A DNA stretch of 64,000 bases from NCBI GenBank assembly GCA_029937545.1, contig JAPYPR010000001.1:219645-283644 (forward strand), in the 5' to 3' direction. Below are positions 52,519 to 64,000 of the stretch, one piece after another (the stretch's first letter is position 1; each line of letters starts with the position of its first letter). The position numbers and the translations under genes were made by a program. Under the pieces are notes generated by a model. It saw nothing but the letters and a program-made list of their open reading frames with translations, was not told the DNA's origin and did not search any database. This DNA comes from Erythrobacter sp. GTDB lineage: Bacteria; Pseudomonadota; Alphaproteobacteria; Sphingomonadales; Sphingomonadaceae.

Positions 52519-54258
52519 TCAGCCGAGGAGCTGGGCGGTTTCGAGCTCGTAGAGCCCGATCGATCCTGCGGTCGCTGCAGCCTTCAGGCCTGCGGCTTCC
52601 GGCACGATGCGATCGAGAAAAAAGCGGACGGTCGATTTCTTCGTGGCCGCCAGCGCGGGCGAGGCGCCCGCTTCGACCGCGCGCAACTGGCGCAGCAACT
52701 GCCAACCGGCAACCGCTACGGAGAGCATGGTGCAGAAGGCCACCGACCCGGACAGCCGATCGTCGAGGCTGGCTTCCTCGCGCATCCAGCGCGCAACCGC
52801 GGCGCAATGTCCGGCGAGGGCGAACAGCGCGGGCTCATCGGCGCAGTCGCGGGCGATCTCTTCGGTCAGGCCGAGGACAGCCTGCCCGTCGTCCATGCCG
52901 AGCTTGCGCGTGACGAGGTCGGCCGCCTGAATGCCGTTGGTGCCTTCGTAGATCGGGGCGATACGCGAATCGCGCCAGTGCTGCGCCGCGCCGGTTTCCT
53001 CGACGAAGCCCATGCCGCCATGGACCTGCACGCCGAGGCTGGCGATTTCGATTCCGATATCGGTGCCCCAGGCCTTGATCAGCGGGGTGAGGACTTCGCC
53101 GCGCATCTTGGCTGCCTCGTCACCCAGGACGCCGCGATCGACTTGCCCGGCGGTGTAGTAGAGCAGGGCCCGTGCGCCCTCGGTAAGCGATTTCATCCGC
53201 AATAGCATGCGGCGCACGTCGGGATGCTCGACAATGGCGACGGGTGCACGGTCGGGCGATCCGGCGCGGGCGGATTGGATGCGCTCCTTCGCATAATCCA
53301 GCGCCTGCTGCGTCGCGCGCTCGCCGATCTGAACCCCCTGGTTGCCGACATTGATGCGCGCATTGTTCATCATCGTGAACATCGCCGCGAGGCCGCGGTT
53401 CTCAGCGCCGACGAGCTCGCCGACGCACTCGTCATTATCGCCAAAGCTCATCACGCAGGTCGGCGAGGCGTTAATCCCGAGCTTGTCTTCGATACTGACG
53501 CAGCGGACATCGTTGCGGGGACCCGGCATGCTATCCGGTTTCACGTGATACTTGGGCACGACGAACAGCGAGATGCCGCGGCTGCCCTCGGGGGCATCGG
53601 GCAAGCGGGCGAGGACGAGATGGATGATATTCTTCGACAGCTCATGCTCGCCCCAGGTGATGTAGATCTTCTGGCCCTTGATGAGGTATTGGCCGGCATG
53701 CTCGCCGTCCGTGATCGGCGTGGCCGTGGTGCGCAGCGCGCCGACGTCGGATCCAGCCTGCGGTTCGGTGAGGTTCATCGTCCCCGACCATTCGCCGCTG
53801 ACCAGCTTGGGCAGGTATTTTTCCTGCATCTCGCGCGAACCATGATGTTCCAGCGCCTCGATCGCACCGACGCTCAGCATCGGGAGCAGGTTGAAGGCCA
53901 TGTTCGCCGTGCCGAGGTTCTCGAGCACATTGCAGGACAGGGTGAAGGGCAAGCCCTGGCCGCCGAAATCGACCGGACCGGCAATCGCATTCCAGCCTTG
54001 CTCGACATAGGCTTCGTAAGCTTCGGCGAAACCCTCGGGCAGGCGGACCACGCCGTTTTCCAGCTTTGCGCCTTCAATATCGCCGACGCGGTTGAGCGGC
54101 GCCCATTCGCCGGCTGCGAACTGGCCGATGCCCTCAACGATCGCCTCGACCATATCGGGTTCGGCGGCGGCGAATTTCTCGCTCTGCGCGAGCTCGTCGA
54201 TCCCGGCGTTGACGCGGATGGCGAGCAGCTGGTCCTGGGTGGCGGCGGTATAGGTCAC
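52519..54258 (-). CDS. Acyl-CoA dehydrogenase
   Basis: This 579-residue FAD enzyme has LSCNVLENLGTANMAFNLL, MNLTEPQAGSDVGALRT (FAD-binding), GQKIYITWGEHEL, NNARINVGNQG and GGMGFVEETGAAQHWRDSRIAPIYEGTNGIQA with the active-site region. The C-terminal extension (about 470-579) fits the long AcdA-like family. It oxidises acyl-CoA to enoyl-CoA in beta-oxidation. I chose GTG 54258, preceded by AAGAGGA; the frame has no better ATG. It is divergent from sua5 across 46 bases. Confidence 0.92.
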   Translation of the reverse strand: MTYTAATQDQLLAIRVNAGIDELAQSEKFAAAEPDMVEAIVEGIGQFAAGEWAPLNRVGDIEGAKLENGVVRLPEGFAEAYEAYVEQGWNAIAGPVDFGGQGLPFTLSCNVLENLGTANMAFNLLPMLSVGAIEALEHHGSREMQEKYLPKLVSGEWSGTMNLTEPQAGSDVGALRTTATPITDGEHAGQYLIKGQKIYITWGEHELSKNIIHLVLARLPDAPEGSRGISLFVVPKYHVKPDSMPGPRNDVRCVSIEDKLGINASPTCVMSFGDNDECVGELVGAENRGLAAMFTMMNNARINVGNQGVQIGERATQQALDYAKERIQSARAGSPDRAPVAIVEHPDVRRMLLRMKSLTEGARALLYYTAGQVDRGVLGDEAAKMRGEVLTPLIKAWGTDIGIEIASLGVQVHGGMGFVEETGAAQHWRDSRIAPIYEGTNGIQAADLVTRKLGMDDGQAVLGLTEEIARDCADEPALFALAGHCAAVARWMREEASLDDRLSGSVAFCTMLSVAVAGWQLLRQLRAVEAGASPALAATKKSTVRFFLDRIVPEAAGLKAAATAGSIGLYELETAQLLG

Positions 54259-54304
54259 GTGTAATCCTCTTGGCTTTCCTGACGCCCAGATATAGCGCGC
54301 GGGC

Positions 54305-55270
54305 ATGGTCGGCAAATACGTTACGGAAACGATACTGGCAGATGCAGAAGGAATTGCGCGCGCTGCGCAGATCCTTCGCGATGGCGGCCTCGTCGCCGTG
54401 CCGACCGAAACGGTGTACGGCCTGGCAGCGCGCGCCGATAGCGACGAGGCGGTGGCGCGTATTTACGAGGCGAAAGGGCGCCCGAGCTTCAACCCGCTGA
54501 TCGTGCATGTCCGGGATGCCGAGCAGGCGCGGGAGTTGGCCGATCTTCCCCACACGGCTGACGTGCTTGCCGAGCTACAGTGGCCCGCTCCTTTAACGAT
54601 GGTAGTTCCGCGGAAAGAAAACGCGCGTATAGCGCACGCAGTGACAGCGGGACTGGAAACCGTCGCCCTCCGCAGTCCGGCGCACCGAGTCATGCAGGAA
54701 CTCCTTGCAAAATGCGAGTTTCCGCTCGCAGCTCCGTCAGCCAACAGGAGTGGATACATCAGTCCGACGACTGCCAAGCATGTCGCGGCTACACTTGATG
54801 GCCGGATTGAACTTATTCTCGATGATGGGCGATCTTGCAGAAAAGGTTTAGAGTCGACGATCGTAGCTATCAGATCTGACGGGAGCTGGGAGGAGTTGCG
54901 CCCCGGACCGATAGATCTCGATGCCTGGCACGAGCATTATTGGGACGAGCCCTATCGTCGCCACGTCTCGTCGGAAAAAATTGAAGCGCCCGGCCAGTTG
55001 GCCAGCCATTACGCCCCCGGCAAACCCGTCCGTCTCAATGCGATGGAAGTTGCGTCAGACGACTTTATGATCGGATTTGGCGCAGTAACCGGAGACTGCA
55101 CGCTCTCCGCTAGCGGCAGTCTCACGGAAGCAGCCTCGCGCCTCTATGCCTGCTTGCACAAGGGTGCGCGTTCGGAGAAACCGTGCATCGCCGTCGCGCC
55201 GATCCCGGAACAGGGCATCGGCATTGCGATCAACGACCGGCTACGCCGCGCGGCGACGCCCCCCGACTAG
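54305..55270 (+). CDS. tsaC: Threonylcarbamoyl-AMP synthase (Sua5 type)
   Basis: This 321-residue protein combines the YrdC/TsaC domain (GGLVAVPTETVYGLAARAD, GRPSFNPLIVHV, APLTMVVPRK, APSANRSGYISPTTAKHV) with the C-terminal Sua5 domain (APGQLASHYAPGKPVRL onward). It makes threonylcarbamoyl-AMP for t6A37 of tRNAs reading ANN codons. Part of the gene has unusual composition: 54781-54900 is 62/120 G+C, lower than the adjacent acyl-CoA dehydrogenase line I counted (37/60). Its stop codon overlaps the convergent lipoprotein gene stop. Confidence 0.93.
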   Translation: MVGKYVTETILADAEGIARAAQILRDGGLVAVPTETVYGLAARADSDEAVARIYEAKGRPSFNPLIVHVRDAEQARELADLPHTADVLAELQWPAPLTMVVPRKENARIAHAVTAGLETVALRSPAHRVMQELLAKCEFPLAAPSANRSGYISPTTAKHVAATLDGRIELILDDGRSCRKGLESTIVAIRSDGSWEELRPGPIDLDAWHEHYWDEPYRRHVSSEKIEAPGQLASHYAPGKPVRLNAMEVASDDFMIGFGAVTGDCTLSASGSLTEAASRLYACLHKGARSEKPCIAVAPIPEQGIGIAINDRLRRAATPPD

Positions 55271-55596
55271 TCCTCCGGTTCGACCGGAATCGTCGGGATG
55301 ATCTGCTGCATTTCGGCATAGGTGTCGCGGGCCTCGTTGCAGGCGCGGCGGCTGCCGTCGGTGCAATCGTCCATCTGGCGTTTGTACGCGCGCTCCAATT
55401 GCGCGAGCCGCTCTTCGCGCTTGCGGATTTCGCGCCCGCGGTTCTCGTCAGCTTCGGACTGGCTGGTCGTGGCAAGGTCGACGCCTCTGCCGACGACCTT
55501 CACCGGTGCCGTTACGACATTGTAAGCCGTTTTGGCGAGGCAGCCTTGTACCATCACGCAGGCCGGCAGGAGGGCAATAACGGCTAGGCGACGCAT
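55267..55596 (-). CDS. Small lipoprotein of unknown function
   Basis: The protein has 109 residues with a lipoprotein signal (lipidation cysteine in VMVQGC, residue 19). A short linker follows, then a charged helical stretch (SQSEADENRGREIRKREERLAQLERAY) and two further cysteines (MDDCTDGSRRACNEARDTY) that could form a disulfide. No family recognised. It is probably anchored in the outer membrane. GGAAA precedes the ATG. Confidence 0.75.
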   Translation of the reverse strand: MRRLAVIALLPACVMVQGCLAKTAYNVVTAPVKVVGRGVDLATTSQSEADENRGREIRKREERLAQLERAYKRQMDDCTDGSRRACNEARDTYAEMQQIIPTIPVEPED

Positions 55597-55650
55597 GGAA
55601 ATTCCTTTCGCTGCCCCGCCTAGCGGGTTTTCCCGGAACCGTCGATGAAC

Positions 55651-56505
55651 TCAGGCGTCGGGGGCTTCGGGCGACTCGGGAGGTCGCGGGCCTTCGGGAG
55701 CCTCAAGAGGGAGCGGGGCCGAACTTGCTTCGCGCGTCTCACTCGCGGAGCGTTGGCTGCGCGGCGCGGCGTTGCGGCAGTTCAGCGAGCCGGAACCCAT
55801 CGAACTAACTTCGCAATCGGCGCTGCCGTTCACGGTGATGTCGCCTGAGCCCGCTATCGACGCGTCGACCTTGCCATCGGAGCTGATTTCCGCATCGCCG
55901 GACCCCACCACCGAGACATCCGCTTGATTGACCTGCACGCCGCCCAGGCGCGCATCGCCCGATCCGGCGATGGTCAGCTCCAGCCGCTCTGCCCGACCGC
56001 TTGCTTCGAGATCGCCCGATCCGGCAATCGTCACCTCAAAGCGCTCCGCATCGACCTCGTCGATCGCGACGCTGCCAGACCCTGCGACCGTAACGTCTGC
56101 ACGCCCGTCCATGCGGTCGGCGCGGATATCGCCGGATCCAGCAAGCACCAGCGTCGTCAATCCGGGCAGGGTGACGCGAACCGTCGCTTTGCCCTTGTCG
56201 CTCCAACTGTCCTTCTCGCGGTGAACGGCGAGCGAATCGTCGCTGAGCGCGAACCTCAGGGCATCGACGGCAGCGTCATCGCCCGAAACGTCGATGTCGA
56301 AACGGTCGCCGAGCGTCACGATGACCTCGTCCGATCCGGCCAGCACAAGCTCTGTCGGCGCCGTGCCGGTCATGTCGAGTTCCGCCAGCGGCACGCCTTC
56401 GGTATCTCCGAACTGGATGTCCATCCCGTCGCATCCGGCCACCAGGGCCGCGCCTGCCAGGGCCGCCACCGGTCCGAGCCGTTTGAAAAAAGTCTGTACC
56501 GTCAT
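55651..56505 (-). CDS. Head GIN/DUF2807 putative auto-transporter adhesin-like protein
   Basis: This 284-residue protein has a lipobox-like signal (LAGAALVAGC, Cys near residue 25). The body (about 55-240) is a repeated beta-strand pattern with AGSGD or VGSGD about every 20 residues (VLAGSGDIRAD, TVAGSGSVAID, TIAGSGDLEAS, TIAGSGDARLG, SVVGSGDAEIS, SIAGSGDITVN), the DUF2807 beta-helix signature. The end is Pro/Glu/Ser-rich. Location is the outer membrane or periplasm. The role is unknown. I chose ATG 56505, just before the signal peptide; upstream in-frame sequence is not signal-like. Confidence 0.85.
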   Translation of the reverse strand: MTVQTFFKRLGPVAALAGAALVAGCDGMDIQFGDTEGVPLAELDMTGTAPTELVLAGSDEVIVTLGDRFDIDVSGDDAAVDALRFALSDDSLAVHREKDSWSDKGKATVRVTLPGLTTLVLAGSGDIRADRMDGRADVTVAGSGSVAIDEVDAERFEVTIAGSGDLEASGRAERLELTIAGSGDARLGGVQVNQADVSVVGSGDAEISSDGKVDASIAGSGDITVNGSADCEVSSMGSGSLNCRNAAPRSQRSASETREASSAPLPLEAPEGPRPPESPEAPDA

Positions 56506-56581
56506 CGAGTAAATCCTCCTGCTACCCCCGGCAGCCCGTATTGCCGATGTAATACAGCGTGGCGTTCGCTTCAACCCGAAG

Positions 56582-56611
56582 AAAAGGGGCCGCCCCTTGC
56601 GGAGCGACCCC
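56582..56611 (-). terminator. Terminator of carD
   Basis: Read leftward, GGGGTCGC (56611-56604) pairs with GCGGCCCC (56593-56586) over 8 bp with one G-U. TTTTC follows (56585-56581). It lies 30 bases after the carD stop. Confidence 0.8.
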
Positions 56612-56640
56612 TTGATCGAGCCACGATGACTGCCTGTCGA

Positions 56641-57174
56641 TCAGGCGTCTTCGGTGTTCTCGTAATATTGCGGCGCATGTTCACGCAGGACGTCGAGAAT
56701 TTTCTCGAGCGCCCTGGGCTCGTCGGTCTTTTCCATCGCGGCGAGTTCGCGCGCAAGGCGGCTGGATGCAGCTTCGAAGATCTGGCGCTCCGAATAGCTC
56801 TGCTCCGGCTGGTCGTCCGGCCGGAAAAGGTCGCGGGTCACCTCGGCGATCAGGACGATTTCGCCCGAATTGATCTTGGCTTCGTATTCCTGGGCGCGGC
56901 GCGACCACATGGTGCGCTTGACCTTGGGTTTGCCCTTGAGGGTTTCCATCGCTTCCTTGAGCGTCTTGTCGCTCGACAGCTTGCGCATGCCGATCGATTC
57001 GACCTTGTTCACCGGAACGCGCAGCGTCATGCGTTCTTTTTCGAACCGCAGAACATAAAGGTCGAGCTGCATGCCGGCGATTTCCTCGCTCTGCAGTTCG
57101 ATCACACGGCCAACACCGTGCTTGGGGTAGACAACGTAATCGCCAACGTCGAAGGCATCAGCCTTGCTAGCCAT
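56641..57174 (-). CDS. carD: CarD family transcriptional regulator
   Basis: This 177-residue protein has the CarD RNA-polymerase-interacting domain (AFDVGDYVVYPKHGVGRVIELQ, MTLRVPVNKVESIGMRKL) and a helical C-terminal DNA-binding part (KRTMWSRRAQEYEAKINSGEIVLIAEVTRDLF). CarD binds the RNAP beta subunit and stabilises open complexes at many promoters, including rRNA promoters. ATG 57174 follows AGGATGG at ideal spacing. It lies downstream of the yihY-fdxA genes, with its own 210-base upstream region. Confidence 0.93.
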   Translation of the reverse strand: MASKADAFDVGDYVVYPKHGVGRVIELQSEEIAGMQLDLYVLRFEKERMTLRVPVNKVESIGMRKLSSDKTLKEAMETLKGKPKVKRTMWSRRAQEYEAKINSGEIVLIAEVTRDLFRPDDQPEQSYSERQIFEAASSRLARELAAMEKTDEPRALEKILDVLREHAPQYYENTEDA

Positions 57175-57336
57175 GCAATCCATCCTTTCGTGGGACAGGG
57201 CCGGGTGGGGGGCAACGTAGACAGTGCCTTTGCCGCGACCTGTGAGGGACGCGGGGCGGTACTGAATGTCGCGTTGCGGGTGGCCTGCCCTTTCTTCTTT
57301 CACACCTGACCGGGAGCAAACCGGTACAGTTGTTGC

Positions 57337-57342
57337 ATTATA
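57337..57342 (-). promoter_or_regulatory. Possible -10 element for carD
   Basis: On the minus strand an exact TATAAT occurs here, inside an AT-rich patch, about 165 bases upstream of the carD start. The -35 position (GCAATA) is weak. The remainder of 57175-57385 shows no gene. Confidence 0.35.
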
Positions 57343-57385
57343 TAGCACGAAAGGGCGGATATTGCGAGTCGTTGTAACGAAGCGC

Positions 57386-58177
57386 CTATCCGCCCGCGTT
57401 GGCCTTGGTTGTGACAGCGACGATTTCGGCACCGAAGAGCAATGCGAAACCGCTGACCCAGAACCACGTGATCAGCGCCACGACCGCGCCGAGCGAGCCG
57501 TACGTCGCGTTGTAATCGGTAAAGTTCGAAGCGTAGAATGCGAAAGCCCCGGTCGCGACGATCCAGAGAATGGCGAAGATCACGCCTCCGCGAAGCGCTG
57601 CCGACCAGTCTGCTCGCGGTCCGGCCGGTGCGTAGTGATAGAGCAGCATCGCCCCGGCCACGGCCGATATTGCCAGCAAGACCAGCCCGATGATCGAGGC
57701 CAACGGCCCGGAAAGGGCGGCGCTCGCGGCGATCAGGGCGGCCAGGGCGACGATACCGGCGACGCCGGCCAGGGTGATCGCGAGCGCGACCAGATTGCTT
57801 CGCAGGAAGCTGCGCGGTTCGCTCACTTCGAAAGCGATGTTGAGGCCGGTCAGGAGTGCATTGGCGGCGCCGCGTGCTCCGATGAGGGCCAGCGCGAGGG
57901 CGATGAGCAGGCCGAAACCCTTCGCGCCGCCGGACCCTTGCGAAATCTGCTCCAGCTGGTCGCCGATCAGCGTCGCGGCACTCGGCGGCAGCACGTCGGC
58001 CAGTGTCGTGATGTGCTGCGAAACGGTCGCGGGGTCGGCGAATAGCCCATAGCCCAGCACGACCGCGCCCAGCGCCGGCACAAGCGCCAGCAGCGCGTAA
58101 TGCGCTATCCCGGCCGCGACGAGCGAGATATTGTTATCGCTCCCCGCGGCCCAGGCGGATTTCAAACGGTTAAGCAA
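57386..58177 (-). CDS. YihY/BrkB family inner-membrane protein
   Basis: This 263-residue protein has six hydrophobic segments and YihY motifs: AAGIAHYALLALVPALGAVV, LIALALALIGARGAANALLTGLNIAFEV, NFTDYNATYGSLGAVVALITWFWVSGFALLFGAEI. Family members are membrane proteins of unsettled function, once misannotated as RNase BN. It follows fdxA by 9 bases on the same strand. Confidence 0.88.
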   Translation of the reverse strand: MLNRLKSAWAAGSDNNISLVAAGIAHYALLALVPALGAVVLGYGLFADPATVSQHITTLADVLPPSAATLIGDQLEQISQGSGGAKGFGLLIALALALIGARGAANALLTGLNIAFEVSEPRSFLRSNLVALAITLAGVAGIVALAALIAASAALSGPLASIIGLVLLAISAVAGAMLLYHYAPAGPRADWSAALRGGVIFAILWIVATGAFAFYASNFTDYNATYGSLGAVVALITWFWVSGFALLFGAEIVAVTTKANAGG

Positions 58178-58186
58178 TGGACGGGA

Positions 58187-58525
58187 TCAATCGCCCTCGC
58201 CGGGCTCGGCGGAGAAGTACTTCTCGTATTTATCCCCCTCGTCCTTGTGCTCGTCGGCGTCGGCGGGCGGCTCCTTGCTCTGCGTGATGTTCGGCCATTC
58301 GGCGGAGAACTTCGTGTTGAGCTCGAGCCATTTTTCGAGATTGTCCTCGGTATCGGGCAGGATCGCCTCGGCCGGGCATTCAGGCTCGCACACGCCGCAG
58401 TCGATGCATTCGCTCGGATTGATGACGAGCATGTTCTCGCCTTCGTAGAAACAGTCGACCGGGCACACTTCGACGCAGTCGGTATATTTGCATTTGATGC
58501 AGGCGTCGGTGACGACATAGGTCAT
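58187..58525 (-). CDS. fdxA: 7Fe ferredoxin FdxA
   Basis: This 112-residue protein has [26 protein letters not shown] and [12 protein letters not shown], which carry one [3Fe-4S] and one [4Fe-4S] cluster, as in Azotobacter-type FdI. A C-terminal tail is acidic ([16 protein letters not shown]). It is a soluble electron carrier. It lies 54 bases downstream of the S4 protein gene; fdxA beside carD is a familiar alphaproteobacterial neighbourhood. Confidence 0.95.
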   Translation of the reverse strand: MTYVVTDACIKCKYTDCVEVCPVDCFYEGENMLVINPSECIDCGVCEPECPAEAILPDTEDNLEKWLELNTKFSAEWPNITQSKEPPADADEHKDEGDKYEKYFSAEPGEGD

Positions 58526-58579
58526 TGGGTCGGTGATCCTTCGCGAAGTGTTTGCCTAGTTCGGTGCTGCTAGGGCCGA

Positions 58580-58837
58580 TCATCCGTTCGGGTCAAGCTC
58601 CCGATAGCAGGCTTGCGCTTCGCGCGGCGGGCCGCGGCGCTCCGGCAGCTCCAATACTTCGACCAGCCGCACCTGGTTGCCGAGCGGGATCGTGAGGACA
58701 TCGCCGACCCGGACATCGAGCGAGCCGCGCAGCACTCGCTCGCCATTGCGGCGGATATAGCCTTGGTCGACCAGCTTCTGTGCCGCGCTGCGCGTGCGTG
58801 CAATGCGCAGCGTGCAGAGCAGCCGGTCGATCCTCAT
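58580..58837 (-). CDS. S4-domain RNA-binding protein (Hsp15-like)
   Basis: This 85-residue protein is almost wholly an S4 domain: MRIDRLLCTLRIARTRSAAQKLVDQGYIRRNGERV, then a VRVGDVLTI strand. Hsp15 family members bind stalled 50S-nascent chain complexes. It lacks the long basic tail of E. coli Hsp15. It starts 20 bases after the helicase gene, so it is probably co-transcribed. Confidence 0.9.
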   Translation of the reverse strand: MRIDRLLCTLRIARTRSAAQKLVDQGYIRRNGERVLRGSLDVRVGDVLTIPLGNQVRLVEVLELPERRGPPREAQACYRELDPNG

Positions 58838-58857
58838 GCGGCGCTCATGCCTTCATG

Positions 58858-61362
<2,505 letters not shown>

Positions 61363-61540
61363 GCGGTCATCAGTGGCAGGCTCGCGCCGCACCCGCAACC
61401 GTCGGGCAACGGAGAGTGTCGACTCGTCGCATACCGGACTCGGATCGGCGCAGTTTAAGGGTGTGTTTACTTTGTTTTGGCAGGAAAAGCGGGCAAAGGT
61501 CCCGCAAGGGTCGGGTCGATCGCTCACGCACAGGTCGACC

Positions 61541-64000
<2,460 letters not shown>

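Noticed and set aside
53537-53552. GGTTTCACGTGATACT, 13/16 match to parS
   Set aside because: It encodes the conserved PKYHVKPD segment of the acyl-CoA dehydrogenase and breaks the palindrome in both arms; probably coincidence.

Overview
The window reads as a chromosome segment of an alphaproteobacterium of the Sphingomonadales, most like the Erythrobacteraceae. The base composition is high in G+C, genes overlap by ATGA or GTGA again and again, and sphingomonad-type families are present (UrcA, DUF1491, DUF2497/PopZ, a fused ThiS-ThiG, a long-form HPF). There are no rRNA or tRNA genes, insertion sequences, phage genes or CRISPR arrays. I assign the organism from gene content and order, not from a search.

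Layout. 1-7.3 kb: fused thiamine thiazole synthase (cut by the left edge), MerC-like protein, heme A synthase, CutA, a frameshifted hypothetical gene, rplM-rpsI, a lipid-kinase/phosphoesterase cluster and a UrcA protein. 7.3-18.9 kb: a LytTR two-component pair, class I fumarase, a shortened PCMT-like gene with tolC and a PopZ-like gene, an S9 peptidase, ferredoxin-like, CBS and A-type Fe-S proteins, exonuclease III and a cell-wall hydrolase. 19.1-24.3 kb: a leftward run (hpf, thioesterase, DUF1491, dnaQ, coaE, aroE, maf, ppsR). 24.26-24.57 kb: the probable chromosomal replication origin, between ppsR and hemE, where Caulobacter and other alphaproteobacteria carry it. Rightward from it run hemE, hemJ and rho, and after an interruption mnmE, mnmG, rsmG, parA and parB, with two near-perfect parS sites.

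The interruption, 27.6-40.9 kb, is the most unusual part. Six rightward genes, each overlapping the next by 4 bases, encode a CHASE2 sensor whose kinase core lacks the phospho-acceptor histidine, a lone receiver, a membrane protein with two PgsC/CapC-like units and a large unknown C-terminal domain, a membrane-anchored periplasmic protein, a lipoprotein with hydrolase-like His/Glu motifs, and a 1385-residue HEAT-repeat/membrane/CapB-PgsB-type ligase. Facing it are a receiver-Hpt protein and an outer-membrane beta-barrel. Both transcription units carry a TTAACC-containing CtrA-like box upstream. I infer a cell-cycle-linked system that makes or exports a poly-gamma-glutamate-like amide polymer and differs clearly from the Gram-positive pgsBCA/capBCA locus.

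49.5-64 kb: mostly housekeeping and small envelope genes (free-methionine sulfoxide reductase, PQQ-type sugar dehydrogenase, acyl-CoA dehydrogenase, Sua5, lipoproteins, CarD, YihY, FdxA, an S4 protein, a Suv3-like helicase, an M23 peptidase), ending in hemB, which is cut by the right edge. No gene-free stretch exceeds 300 bases. The longest are the origin (about 280), the rho-CHASE2 interval (about 260), the CarD upstream region (about 210), and 26070-26270 and 6663-6863 (about 200 each).
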